Below, piece after piece: positions 8,326-19,143 of a DNA stretch of 64,000 nucleotides (position 1 is its first letter; each line of letters opens with the position of its first letter). The translations under genes were made by a program, and so were the position numbers. The DNA comes from Terriglobia bacterium (GTDB lineage Bacteria; Acidobacteriota; Terriglobia; Bryobacterales; Bryobacteraceae). The stretch spans positions 44,455 through 108,454 of the forward strand of contig JAIQFS010000014.1 in assembly GCA_020073145.1 (NCBI GenBank), read 5' to 3'. Under the pieces are notes generated by a model. That model was not told the DNA's origin. It was given only the letters and a program-made list of their open reading frames with translations, and made no database searches.

Positions 8326-9348
8326 CTATTTTTTCCCCGTCAGGCTCTTGTACACCGCTTCCACGAAGGCGTTCGTCGTCCAGTCGCCGGAATCGGCGCC
8401 GTACTCCTTGTCGTAGGGCTTGGTGGGATTGGCGGCCTTGATCTGGTCGAGCGTCATGCCGCGCTTGATCATGTCCTGAATCACATCGCGGATGATCACC
8501 ACCATGTCGCGGTACTCCACCACATCGAACTGGGAGCAGATCCGGCCGTGTCCCGGCATGACCTCGGTGCCGCCTTCCTGGTAAATGAACGGCCCCGGCG
8601 GAATCGCCATTTCGATCAAGCGGTTCAGAGCTTCGATTTCACCTTTAATGCTTCCGCCCTTGGCGACATCGATCACGGGATACCGGGTGGTGTCCAAGAT
8701 ATCGCCCGCGGCAACCACATCGGACCGGCGAAAGAACACGAAGCTGTCGGCATCGGTATGAGCCGCCGGCTGCAACGCAATCTCGATGCCCTCGCGATTG
8801 AAGTAGATCGATTTGCGCGGTGTATAAAAGGCTTCGGTCGGCCAAGCCTCGGCGGGATAGGCCGCCACCGCGCCGGTGGGCGCGCTCATCCGCAGCAAGA
8901 CTTTTTCGGGCGCCAGGATGGAAGCCGCACCGCCGTTGGTCATGGCACTGGCGAACCCGTTGCCGCCCTGGGTATTCGGAAAGATACTCTGACCGGCTTT
9001 GGCCACCTTCGCGTTGCCGCCCACGTGGTCCGCGTCCGCATTGGTGTCGAGAATGAACCGAATCGGTTCATCGGTCAGTTTCTTGATGGCGGCCACCACC
9101 TGGTCAGAGACTTCGGCGCGTCCGGCGTCCACCAGCAAGACGCCATCGGGACCGATTTGCACCGCGATGTTGCCGCCGGCGCCGGCGATCACATAGAAGT
9201 CCGGCCGGAGCTTCAGGACTTCGATTCCGTCATTGCCTTGCGCGGCGCGCGCCGTGAAGGCAGCGCCACCGGCCATCAGCACCAGCGCGGCCCCAGCCAT
9301 TCCAGCGGAGACGGCCGCTTTCCGGCTCAACCCGAGAGATCCCTTCAC
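8326..9348 (-). CDS. exported metallo-beta-lactamase-fold protein with altered metal motif
   Basis: A 340-residue protein with a Tat-like or Sec signal (SRKAAVSAG, hydrophobic stretch, TARA). The MBL fold is visible: VIAGAGGNIAVQIG, LLVDAG, then a motif-1 position reading DTNADADHVGGN where active hydrolases have THxHxDHxGG. The first two histidines are therefore Asn and Asp; the final Asp-His is kept, as are later His-Asp (AAHTDAD) and MPGHG elements. It may bind metal in a different way or hydrolyse an unusual substrate. The start is GTG at 9348, with GGAGG 8 bases before it. It is the first gene of the 9348-5226 operon. Confidence 0.82.
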   Translation of the reverse strand: MKGSLGLSRKAAVSAGMAGAALVLMAGGAAFTARAAQGNDGIEVLKLRPDFYVIAGAGGNIAVQIGPDGVLLVDAGRAEVSDQVVAAIKKLTDEPIRFILDTNADADHVGGNAKVAKAGQSIFPNTQGGNGFASAMTNGGAASILAPEKVLLRMSAPTGAVAAYPAEAWPTEAFYTPRKSIYFNREGIEIALQPAAHTDADSFVFFRRSDVVAAGDILDTTRYPVIDVAKGGSIKGEIEALNRLIEMAIPPGPFIYQEGGTEVMPGHGRICSQFDVVEYRDMVVIIRDVIQDMIKRGMTLDQIKAANPTKPYDKEYGADSGDWTTNAFVEAVYKSLTGKK

Positions 9349-9511
9349 CAGTGCAGCCTCCGTGCCCGCGTCTCGCGGACCAAGCTTGGGTCCTTACCCC
9401 TATGGCATGAAACTCAAATGATTTTATCGCAGTTTGATGGGATGCTGAGAGGTGTTCCCCCAAACGAGCAGCGCCGGGCGTATACTCAACCCTGAGCGAG
9501 GTTTCATTCCC

Positions 9512-10288
9512 GTGAGCGACTCATCCCGAAGACTCTTCCTTCAAACCGCCGCCGCCGCGCTGGCTGCGCCGCTGGCTTCCGCCGCCGATCCCGTCATGGG
9601 CATGATCTTCCCGCCCGCCAACTATCCCGTGCCGCCCGAAGCGGAGTTACTGTATCCCAAGGGCGTGACCTTCCTGGCCGAAGGATTGGCGTTTCAAGGC
9701 ATGACGCTGGAGAGTTACGCCGAGGCCGTTCCCCGCATCGTACCCTCGGCCCTCAAACTCAAGCAGCGCGGGGCCACCGGGATTTCCATCATGGGAACGT
9801 CCCTGACGTTCTACAAGGGAGCGGCGTTCAACCAGGAGCTGATCGACCGGGTGCACCAGGCCACGGGCCTGCCCACCACCTCGATGTCCAGCGGGATTGT
9901 GGATGGCTTGAAGGTAGCGGGCGCGAAACGCGTGGCCGTGGCCACGGCATACACCGATATCGTCAACGCCACCCTCGAGCGGTTCCTGAAAGAGAGCGGT
10001 TTTGAGGTCTCCGTCATCAAAGGACTGAATCTGATCCGGGCGACCAACGCGGTCACTCAGGAGAAGTTATTCGATTTCAGCGCGGGAGTGTTCGCGGCCG
10101 CTCCAAAAGCCGACACCCTGTTGATTTCGTGCGGCGGCTTGAAAACCATCGATCTTCTGGTTCCCCTGGAATCGAAATGCAAGGTGCCGGTGGTATCCAG
10201 CACGCCGCACGCCCTGATGAACGCCGTTCGCCTGGTGGGCGTGAACCCGCGCGCGTCCGGCTACGGCAGCGTGCTGGCGAAGGCCTGA
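9512..10288 (+). CDS. arylmalonate decarboxylase-like protein, Tat-exported
   Basis: A 258-residue protein of the Asp/Glu racemase superfamily. The nearest recognisable family is arylmalonate decarboxylase. Matching segments include MIFPPANYPVP, SIMGTSLTFYKGAAFN, GLPTTSMSSGIVDGL, VAVATAYTDIVN and LLISCGGLKTID, whose cysteine (about C207) sits at the catalytic Cys position. The first-half position that is Cys in racemases and maleate isomerases is a Gly-Thr-Ser loop here, as in the decarboxylase. GTG at 9512 is preferred: GCGAGG precedes it and it starts a twin-arginine signal (SSRRLFLQTAAAALAAPLA). Export is unusual for this family. The gene is monocistronic and divergent from the operon at 9348. 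Confidence 0.82.
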   Translation: MSDSSRRLFLQTAAAALAAPLASAADPVMGMIFPPANYPVPPEAELLYPKGVTFLAEGLAFQGMTLESYAEAVPRIVPSALKLKQRGATGISIMGTSLTFYKGAAFNQELIDRVHQATGLPTTSMSSGIVDGLKVAGAKRVAVATAYTDIVNATLERFLKESGFEVSVIKGLNLIRATNAVTQEKLFDFSAGVFAAAPKADTLLISCGGLKTIDLLVPLESKCKVPVVSSTPHALMNAVRLVGVNPRASGYGSVLAKA

Positions 10289-10550
10289 CCGCGCGCCCCA
10301 CCAAGACCGGAGACTGGCGCAACGCCAGGACAAGCTATCCGTGGCCCGCGCCGCGGTCTAGTTTCTCCAGTAGAGGCCTTGCGAGCCGAATAACGCCGCC
10401 CTTGCCTGCCATCGGGCCTTCCATCGGGCCGACAAAACGACTAAAATCGCTTTGTGATTTAGCTGTTAACCCGTCCGCTTTCCGCGCGTCTTACCAGAGA
10501 CGCTCCACACCCAAGGGCTGCATTGCGTCATAGCGAGGAGGAGATGACTC

Positions 10551-11687
10551 ATGAAGATGCCGACACTGTTGATGATCGCCGTGGCCGCCTTGCCGGGAAG
10601 CGGCGCGCTTGCGCAGGATATTACCGGGACCTGGCAGGGAACGGTGGTCGCCGGCCGGGAATTACGGACGGTCGTCAAAATCGCGAAAACGCCGGGAGGC
10701 CTCCTGAGCGCGACTCTGTACAGCATCGACCAACCGGCGCCGCCCATTCCGGTCACCTCCGTCACCTTTCAAGGCTCGGTCCTGAGATTCACGGTTGCGG
10801 CCATTGGCGGCACCTATGAGGGCAAGCTGAGCGGGGATGGCAACACGATTACCGGGACGATGAGCCAGGGGCCCACGCCGCTGCCGCTGAACCTGACGCG
10901 CGCCACAGCCCAAACGGCCTGGGCGATTCCGGAGCCGCCGCCGCCCCCGAAACTGGTGCCGGCGGATGCCAATCCGGTATTTGAAGTCGCCACCGTCAAG
11001 CCGAGCAATCCCGATGAGCGGCGCTTCGGGATCAATGTCCGGCCGGGTGGGGCCTTCGCCACCGTCGGAACCACGCTGCGCGATTTGATGACGTTCGCCT
11101 TTGGGATTCACGCCCGCCAGATCATCAGCGAACCGGGGTGGGGGGCAACCGATAAATTCGATATCACGGCCAAACCCGACATCGAGGGCATCCCGAATGA
11201 CCGGCAGATCCGCGCGATGATGCAGAAACTGCTCGCGGACCGCTTCAAGCTGACCATCCATCACGACCAGAAGGAACTAACGGTCTACACGATTACCGTG
11301 GCTCAGAACGGGCCCAAGCTGACCAAAAGCCAATCCAATGGGGTCGCCCTCCCCGGCCTGGGGTTCCGCGGACCCGGGAACATGATGGCCCGCAACGCGA
11401 CCATCGGGGACGTAGCTAACCTGCTGCAGACCATGGTTTTCGATCGGCCGGTGGTGGATCAGACCGGCCTCAAGGACCGATTCGACCTGACGCTGAACTG
11501 GGCGCCCGACGAGACGCAATTTCGCGTGCGGGGCGATCAACCCCCCCCGCCTCCTCCGGCCGAAGCCGACACGCGCCCCGACCTGTTCAAGGCGATCCAG
11601 GAACAGCTCGGACTGAAGCTGGAGTCGACCAAGGCGCCGGTCGATGTTCTGGTCATCGACCACGTGGAAAAGCCCGAGTCGAACTAG
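10551..11687 (+). CDS. TIGR03435-family secreted protein
   Basis: A 378-residue exported protein with a signal peptide ending at ALAQ. Residues 20-125 form a small beta domain (ITGTWQGTV ... ITGTM). After a Pro-rich linker (PEPPPPPK) comes the TIGR03435 domain, recognisable by FEVATVKPSNP, LRDLMTFAFGI, LLADRFKLTIHHDQKELTVY and VVDQTGLKDRFDLTLNW. The family is heavily expanded in soil Acidobacteria such as Solibacter; its function is unknown. GAGGAGG upstream of the ATG supports the start. The preceding 262 bases hold no gene; I see only a short direct repeat of CCATCGGGCC there. Confidence 0.85.
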   Translation: MKMPTLLMIAVAALPGSGALAQDITGTWQGTVVAGRELRTVVKIAKTPGGLLSATLYSIDQPAPPIPVTSVTFQGSVLRFTVAAIGGTYEGKLSGDGNTITGTMSQGPTPLPLNLTRATAQTAWAIPEPPPPPKLVPADANPVFEVATVKPSNPDERRFGINVRPGGAFATVGTTLRDLMTFAFGIHARQIISEPGWGATDKFDITAKPDIEGIPNDRQIRAMMQKLLADRFKLTIHHDQKELTVYTITVAQNGPKLTKSQSNGVALPGLGFRGPGNMMARNATIGDVANLLQTMVFDRPVVDQTGLKDRFDLTLNWAPDETQFRVRGDQPPPPPPAEADTRPDLFKAIQEQLGLKLESTKAPVDVLVIDHVEKPESN

Positions 11688-11747
11688 TCGCACGACGATC
11701 GCGACCTCCCGAGGCGCCCATCGGCGCCGCATGATACGCTCGGGGTC

Positions 11748-14351
11748 ATGCGGATACTTAGAGTCGCGGCGCTCGCCTTTGTAGCTGCCCGCGTGTGGGC
11801 CCAGCAGCCCGCCTATCTGAATCCGTCAGTTCCGATGGACCAGCGAGCGGACGATCTGATCGGCCGGATGACGCTCGAAGAAAAAGCATCGCAGTTGGTG
11901 AACCAGTCCCGCGCGATTCCGCGCTTGCAGGTCCCCGCTTACGACTGGTGGAGCGAAGCGCTCCACGGCGTGGCCTTTGGGACTGCGACTGTCTTCCCAG
12001 AACCCATTGGATTAGCCTCGACCTTCGATCCCGCGCTGATCCACGACATGGCGGTAGTCATTGGCACCGAGGCGCGAGCCAAGCACAATATGGCGGTGCG
12101 CGCCGGAAGACGCAGCATCATGGAAGGCCTCGACTTCTGGTCGCCGAACATCAACATCTTCCGCGATCCACGCTGGGGACGGGGCCAGGAAACCTACGGG
12201 GAAGATCCGTTCCTCACGGCCCGCATGGGCGTCGCTTTTGTCACTGGAATGCAGGGCGACGATCCCAAATACGTGCGCGTGATTGCGACGCCCAAACACT
12301 ACGCGGTCCACAGCGGGCCGGAACCCGCCCGCCATAGCATCGATGTGAAGGTGTCGAAGCACGACCAGGAAGACACCTACCTACCCGCGTTCCGGGCCAC
12401 CGTGGTGGAGGGCAAGGCCTGGTCCGTCATGTGTGTCTACAACAGCGTGAACGGGCAACCGGGTTGCGCCAACCAGTTTCTGCTGCAAGACCAGTTGCGC
12501 GACAAGTGGAAATTCAACGGCTACGTCGTGTCCGACTGCGATGCCGTGGCCGACATCGAGCGCGGCCATCACTACGTGAAGACCCAGGCGGAGGCCGCCG
12601 CGGTATCTCTGAAAGCAGGCACGGACAATGAGTGCGCCGACTTTTTCGCCCCGGTCCGCGATAATTCCGATTATAAAAAATACCTGGATGCCGTCAAGCA
12701 GGGATTGCTTACCGAAAAAGACATCGATGTCTCGGTGAAACGCCTGATTCGCGCGCGCATCGCCCTCGGCATGTTCGACCCGCCGTCGATGGTGAAGTAC
12801 GCGCAGACGCCCGATTCGGAGAACGATAGCGAACCGCATCGTCAGCTGGCGTTGCAGGCGGCGCGGGAGAGCATGGTCCTTCTGAAGAATGACGGTACCC
12901 TCCCGCTTGCGGCCGGCGTCCAACGCATCGCGGTGGTGGGCCCGCTGGCCGATCAGATTCGGGTTCTCGAAGGGAACTACAACGGAACTCCGTCGCGCGC
13001 CACCACGGCGCTGGACGGCATCCGCAAGCAGTACCCGTCCGCGAAAGTCGTCTTTGAGCCTGGCACCAATTTCCTGCGCCCGCCGGTTCCGGTGCCGCCG
13101 GATGCGTTGACCACCGACGAGGGGAAGCCCGGCGTGAAGGTGGAGTTCTTTCATGGCACCAAGCCCGAAGGCGTGCCGGCGGTGACGCGCACCGACAAAG
13201 ACATCAACATCGATCTGACATCGCATGTGACGCCGCCGGGCCTCACGCGGTTCTCCGTACGCTGGAGCGGATGGCTGACGGCTCCGGAATCCGGAACGTG
13301 GGCGATCGGCCTCCAAGGCGCCGGGAATCGGCTGTACCTGGATGGGAAGCTGATTCTGGATGGGTCGGGCTCGGAGTGGCCGGAGAAAAAGAGCGCGAAG
13401 CTGACGCTGGAGAAGGCACGCAAGTACGCTCTTCGGCTGGATGAATCGTGGGATAACGGCCTGTTCCAGAAGCTGACCTGGAGCCGCGAGATTCCGGACG
13501 CTCTCTCACGCGCCGTGGCTGCAGCCAAGAATGCCGACGTGACCATTGCGGTGGTGGGGCTCACGTCCGACCTCGAAGGCGAGGAGATGAAGGTCGACCT
13601 TCCCGGGTTCAAGGGCGGCGACCGCACCAGTCTCGATCTTCCAAAGGAAGAGGAAGACTTGCTGAAAAGCGTGCAGGCGACGGGTAAGCCGCTGATCGTC
13701 GCCCTCATGAGTGGCAGCGCGCTTTCGGTGAACTGGGCGGCGGAGCACGCCAACGCGATTCTGGAAGCCTGGTATTCGGGGGAGGAGGGCGGTGCGGCGC
13801 TGGCCGAGACGCTGGCGGGCGTGAATAATCCCGCGGGACGCCTGCCCGTTACCTTCTACAAGGGCGTGGATCAGCTTCCGGACTTTTCCGACTATTCGAT
13901 GAAGGATCGAACCTACCGGTACTTCCACGGCCAGCCGCTCTATCCGTTCGGATTCGGCCTGAGCTATTCGAAGTTCGAATACAGCAACCCGAAACTCTCG
14001 ACCGCATTGCTTCCTGCGGGCGATCCGTTGACCGTGGAGGCGGACGTGAAGAACACCAGCGGCCGCGCCGGGGACGAAGTGGTCCAGGTGTACTTGAGCT
14101 TTCCTCCCGTAGCCGGCGCGCCGATCCGCGCGCTGCGCGGATTCGAGCGTGTTCGTCTGGGCCCGGGCGAAACGCGGCGCGTGCGGGTTACGCTGCAGCC
14201 CCGTGACCTCAGTATGGTCAACGAAGCGGGAGACCGGCTGATCGCCGGCGGCGCGTATCGGCTCAGCATTGGCGGCGGCCAGCCCGGCACATCCGCCGCG
14301 GTTGCCAGCGCCGCCTTCACCGTTGCGGGAGAGCAAAAACTGCCGGAGTAG
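11748..14351 (+). CDS. glycoside hydrolase family 3 enzyme with PA14 insert
   Basis: An 867-residue secreted GH3 enzyme, of the beta-xylosidase/beta-glucosidase type. Order: signal peptide (1-19); catalytic TIM-barrel with KHYAVHSGPE and the nucleophile Asp263 in VVSDCDAVADI; GH3 C-terminal alpha/beta sandwich split by a PA14 domain at about residues 455-590 (VRWSGWLTAPESGTWAIGL, RLYLDGKLILDG); and a C-terminal FnIII-like domain (VEADVKNTSGRAGDEVVQVY). PA14 inserts usually contribute to carbohydrate recognition. The SDC nucleophile context and the HSGPE loop suggest the xylosidase/arabinosidase branch rather than simple beta-glucosidases; the exact substrate cannot be fixed. Confidence 0.9.
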   Translation: MRILRVAALAFVAARVWAQQPAYLNPSVPMDQRADDLIGRMTLEEKASQLVNQSRAIPRLQVPAYDWWSEALHGVAFGTATVFPEPIGLASTFDPALIHDMAVVIGTEARAKHNMAVRAGRRSIMEGLDFWSPNINIFRDPRWGRGQETYGEDPFLTARMGVAFVTGMQGDDPKYVRVIATPKHYAVHSGPEPARHSIDVKVSKHDQEDTYLPAFRATVVEGKAWSVMCVYNSVNGQPGCANQFLLQDQLRDKWKFNGYVVSDCDAVADIERGHHYVKTQAEAAAVSLKAGTDNECADFFAPVRDNSDYKKYLDAVKQGLLTEKDIDVSVKRLIRARIALGMFDPPSMVKYAQTPDSENDSEPHRQLALQAARESMVLLKNDGTLPLAAGVQRIAVVGPLADQIRVLEGNYNGTPSRATTALDGIRKQYPSAKVVFEPGTNFLRPPVPVPPDALTTDEGKPGVKVEFFHGTKPEGVPAVTRTDKDINIDLTSHVTPPGLTRFSVRWSGWLTAPESGTWAIGLQGAGNRLYLDGKLILDGSGSEWPEKKSAKLTLEKARKYALRLDESWDNGLFQKLTWSREIPDALSRAVAAAKNADVTIAVVGLTSDLEGEEMKVDLPGFKGGDRTSLDLPKEEEDLLKSVQATGKPLIVALMSGSALSVNWAAEHANAILEAWYSGEEGGAALAETLAGVNNPAGRLPVTFYKGVDQLPDFSDYSMKDRTYRYFHGQPLYPFGFGLSYSKFEYSNPKLSTALLPAGDPLTVEADVKNTSGRAGDEVVQVYLSFPPVAGAPIRALRGFERVRLGPGETRRVRVTLQPRDLSMVNEAGDRLIAGGAYRLSIGGGQPGTSAAVASAAFTVAGEQKLPE

Positions 14352-14382
14352 GCCAGCCGCCGACTGTTCGCGAGGACAAGGC

Positions 14383-15770
<1,388 letters not shown>

Positions 15771-15774
<4 letters not shown>

Positions 15775-17594
15775 GGTCTGGCGCTCCCTTCGCCGCTCGA
15801 ATCGAACGCGAACGAGCCTCCGACCCGGTGGCCCGAGGCAAGATAGTCGCGAACGCGCCCCCGGTTGGGCCCCGCCGCCTTCACGGCGTCGATGAGGCAA
15901 TCGAGGGCTGCGGCGACGGGCGTATCCGGTTCCAGCCGGAAGATCCAGGAAATGTTGGTGGTGGTCAGCTTGCGGTCGGCCGACAAAGCCAACACCGGTA
16001 GGAACGTCTTCACCGCAATCTGCTCGGCCAGGTGGGCGGAGGCCCGATCGGTGGCGATCAGCCCGATGGCGTGCTGCTGGTACACCAGGTTGACCAGCTC
16101 CGTGGAAGACTTGCCCCACGAGACCTCCGAGGGGATGCCGACAATGCGGTAGCCCTTCCGCTCGAGCGAGGCCGCCAGTTGGTCGGCCCGGGGCCCGAAG
16201 AGCCCGATCGTCATGGGCGCCCCGTTCACATCTTCGGAGGGCGGCCCGGCGAATTCCACCGGACGCTGGTTCACGGCTGCGTACGGTTGGTTCATCGGGT
16301 AACGGCGATACGTCAGCTTGCCGTCCTTCACCGTTCCCAGGTAGAGCGGCGCGATGTTCTTGGCGTTCGGATCGAAGATCATCTCGCCGGTCACGCCCTT
16401 GAACCGTTCCAGCCCGTAGAGCGCGTCGCGAATCGCACCGCGGTTCAGGCCGGCCCGGCAGATGGCGTCCAGCAGGATGTTCATGGTGTCGTATCCCAGG
16501 GCCGCGAACGAATCCACCGGCGCAGCATACTTCCCGGTAAAGCGCTTTTGGAAGTCCAGCCAGGCCGGATCATCGCGCGTCGGGTCGAACGGGTACACCA
16601 CTTCGAGGCCTTCGGCCGCCTGCCCCGCGATGCCGAACAGGTCCGTTCCCACCACGCGCGCCGCGCCAAAGACGCGCTGTTTCATTCCCATCGCGCGCAT
16701 CTGCTTCAGGATCATGCCCGAGGGCGCGGCGTCGGCCCAAAGGACGATGCCCTCGACGTCCGAGTCCTGAATGACCCGCAGTTGGCGCGTAAAATCCATA
16801 TCGCCGGGGGTGAACTTCTGCTCGATGATCAGCGGATGCCCCAGGCGGCGCGACGCGTCGCGGAACTTGATCACGCCGAAGCGACCGTAGCGCTCGTTCA
16901 CGCGCAGCAGGGCGATCCGCGTGAGCCCCAGGTCCGAATAAATCCGCCGGGCGAGCGTATACGACTGGACGCGGTCGTCCTGAATCGAGGTGAGGATCCA
17001 GGGAATGATCGTCTCGGGAATCGTGGGGTCGGTGGCGGCGCTGTTCACGATCGGTAGTTCCGCGCGCAGCGACACGCGCAGCGCGATGTGGGTGGAATCG
17101 CCGCTGATGGATCCGAGCATGGCCCAGACCTTGTCGTCGTAGACCATCTTGACAATTTCGTTGCTCGACGATCCCCACAAGGCGCCATCGTTGTGAATTT
17201 TGAGGGCGAACGGTTTGCCGCCATAGCCGCCGCGGGCGTTGGCTTCGTCCATCGCCATCTGTGCGCCGTGCAGCATGGCTTGGCCGAGCGCTTCATCTTT
17301 GTGTTCGCGGACCGGGCCGAGAAATCCGATGGCGACTTCGGAGACCTCGGACGGCTTCAGCGTCGGGACGGCGCGCGCCGCGCCGTTGTACTCCACCTCC
17401 TTGGTGTAGTTCTCGTAATAGGGCTTGGTGAAGCGCGAGAACGGGCGCAAGTCTTCCGGTGTGGTCGCATACGGCGCCAGGGTGCGGCTCGGCGGCGGCC
17501 CGGGCGGGTCCGCCCCGCAGGAGCAGGCGGGCGACTGCGCGTGTGCGCCGGCCGCGGCCAGCAACAGTAGGGCTCCCAACGCCTGCGTGCGCAT
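15771..17594 (-). CDS. LivJ-type periplasmic binding protein with a second partial domain
   Basis: A 607-residue exported protein. After a signal peptide (MRTQALGALLLLAAAGAHA) and a Pro-rich linker comes a complete type 1 periplasmic binding fold (about 70-440): VAIGFLGPVREHKDEALGQA, VNSAATDPTIPE, RIALLRVNERYGR, FDPTRDDPAWLDF. About 160 further residues follow (MTIGLFGPRADQLAASLERK, LVYQQHAIGLIATDR, LALSADRKLTTTNISWIFRL) that look like one lobe of a second such domain. Ordinary solute-binding proteins are about 400 residues. No ABC permease or ATPase is nearby, so it may sense rather than transport. The GGAG ribosome site overlaps the RidA stop; the start lies two bases after that gene. Confidence 0.85.
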
Positions 17595-17596
17595 CG

Positions 17597-18085
17597 CTAC
17601 TCCTTTCGCGGCGGGATAAACATGGCGATGGCTTCCATCTCCACCAGGAGGTCCGGCCGGCACAAAATCGCCTGGATGCCCGTGGAGGCCGGAAGCGGAT
17701 CCAGGCGCTGCTCCTGGAAAAACGCCGTGCGCTCCTCGTTGAACGCCGCATAGTCCCGCTCGATGTCGCGCAGGTAGCAGGTGGTCCGGACGATATCCTT
17801 CCACGTCGCGCCGGCCGCATGCAGCAGTTCCGTGATGTTTTGGTACGTGCGTTGAACCTGCGCCCGGAAGTCGCCGACGTGGATGCTCGCGCCGTTTTCA
17901 TCCACGCTGGCGGTGCCAGAGATCAACAGGATCGCCAAACCGTTCAAGTCGATCCGCAGCGCGCGAGAGAAGGAACTGGGACGCTCGTAGTCATATGCCT
18001 CGTTCAAGACGCGCGGCGCGCTGATCGCGCGCTTTTCCACCCGGGTAGCACCGCTCATCTGGTCAAGCGCTTCGGTGATGGTCAT
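17597..18085 (-). CDS. RidA-family (YjgF/UK114) protein
   Basis: A 162-residue RidA-fold protein, longer than the usual 125-130. Typical segments are GLAILLISGTASVDENG, VQRTYQNITELLHAAGATWKD, VRTTCYLRDIERDYAAFN and PASTGIQAILCRPDLLVEME; the arginine of the IQA/CR strand is near where RidA enzymes bind 2-aminoacrylate, so deaminase activity is possible but not certain for this subgroup. There is no signal peptide, so it should be cytosolic. The start at 18085 overlaps the stop of the propeller gene (ATGA). It sits between exported proteins and a binding protein, an unusual place for RidA. Confidence 0.85.
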   Translation of the reverse strand: MTITEALDQMSGATRVEKRAISAPRVLNEAYDYERPSSFSRALRIDLNGLAILLISGTASVDENGASIHVGDFRAQVQRTYQNITELLHAAGATWKDIVRTTCYLRDIERDYAAFNEERTAFFQEQRLDPLPASTGIQAILCRPDLLVEMEAIAMFIPPRKE

Positions 18086-19143
18086 TTTCTTGAGATCTCC
18101 TGTCTGATCCGGATTCCGTGGCTGAGGCCTTGGGCCGTCGCCACCCAAATGTCGTCGCCTTGAAAATCAACGCCGAAAATGTAGTTGTGCGCGGGCGCTG
18201 TGTCGACCGCGATTCTCTTCACCTGCCCCTGTGCGTCGCGCACCAGCATCTCGGGCGCGTGCGTGTCGAGCGCCGGCCGGTAGGTTGCCCACTCTTCGCC
18301 GTCGAAATACGCCAGTCCCTTGTCCGTCGAGAACCAGGTCCGGATGCCGTCCACCGTCTTCACCTGGTTCAGGAAATTGCTCGGCAGGCCGCTGTCTTTA
18401 TCCAGAAAGTTGCGCCAGTTGCGCCCGTCGTACCGGCTCGCCCCGAAGTAGGTGGCTACCCAGAGAATCTGGTGGACGTAACTGACCGAAGTGGTGATCT
18501 CATGGATCAGCCCCTGGTCTTTGAAGAGCACCAGCTCGGTTTCGCCGTCCGGGTCGTTGTAATCCTTCCAACGTTCGGTTTTCACGTCGTACTCAAGCAC
18601 CCCGCCGCCCCACACCGCGTAGTAGACTTTGTCCTCCGTCGCCGTCACGCTGTAGGTCCAGATCTCGTACATGGGCGTGTTGCGCTCGTTGAAGAGGCTC
18701 CATTCTCCGGTGCGCTTGTTCAGGCGGCTGGCGCCCGCTGCCGTCGCCACCCACACGAAATCGCCCAGCGCCGAAACGCCGTACACCACGTCGTTGGCCA
18801 ACCCGCTGTTGAGCTGGGTGAAGGTGTCGAAGCGGCCGGCGGAGTACCGGCTCAACCCTCCCATGGTGGCGGCCCAGAGATCGTGCGTCTGCTTGTCGAC
18901 CGTGACGTAGAGAACCGCTCGATGCGCCAGGCCGTCTTCCGGCGTGAACACGCGCCACTTGCCGTTCTGATAGAGTGCCAGGCCATTATCAGTGCCGGCC
19001 CAGATTTTGTCGCCGTCCACTGAGACGCTGTAGACGCGGTTATTCGGCAGGCCCTGGGCCGTGGTGAAGTTCTCCCAGCGGAACCGGGGCAACTCCCCGG
19101 CTCCGAGCATGCCGATGCTTGCGAACAGAATCGCGAGTCTCAT
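18082..19143 (-). CDS. exported Reg_prop-type beta-propeller protein
   Basis: A 353-residue exported beta-propeller. A short signal sequence (MRLAILFASIGMLGAGE) is followed by repeated blades of the two-component-regulator propeller type: AQGLPNNRVYSVSVDGDKIW, DNGLALYQNGKWRVFT, LWAATMGGLSRYSAGRFDTF, VWVATAAGASRL, and ending DDIWVATAQGLSHG. Unlike hybrid sensor kinases with this propeller, no Y_Y_Y, kinase or DNA-binding domain follows, so it is a stand-alone propeller, perhaps a ligand sensor or scaffold for the other exported products of the operon. It overlaps both neighbours by four bases. Confidence 0.85.
   Translation of the reverse strand: MRLAILFASIGMLGAGELPRFRWENFTTAQGLPNNRVYSVSVDGDKIWAGTDNGLALYQNGKWRVFTPEDGLAHRAVLYVTVDKQTHDLWAATMGGLSRYSAGRFDTFTQLNSGLANDVVYGVSALGDFVWVATAAGASRLNKRTGEWSLFNERNTPMYEIWTYSVTATEDKVYYAVWGGGVLEYDVKTERWKDYNDPDGETELVLFKDQGLIHEITTSVSYVHQILWVATYFGASRYDGRNWRNFLDKDSGLPSNFLNQVKTVDGIRTWFSTDKGLAYFDGEEWATYRPALDTHAPEMLVRDAQGQVKRIAVDTAPAHNYIFGVDFQGDDIWVATAQGLSHGIRIRQEISRK

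Noticed and set aside
8290..9495. Plus-strand 401-codon frame opposite the MBL-fold gene
   Set aside because: Antisense shadow; the composition is typical of reversed GC-rich codons and the minus-strand gene has a signal peptide, ribosome site and fold motifs.
13000..13520. PA14-like region as a separate gene
   Set aside because: It is in frame within the GH3 gene with no stop or start signals; inserted PA14 domains are a known GH3 variant.
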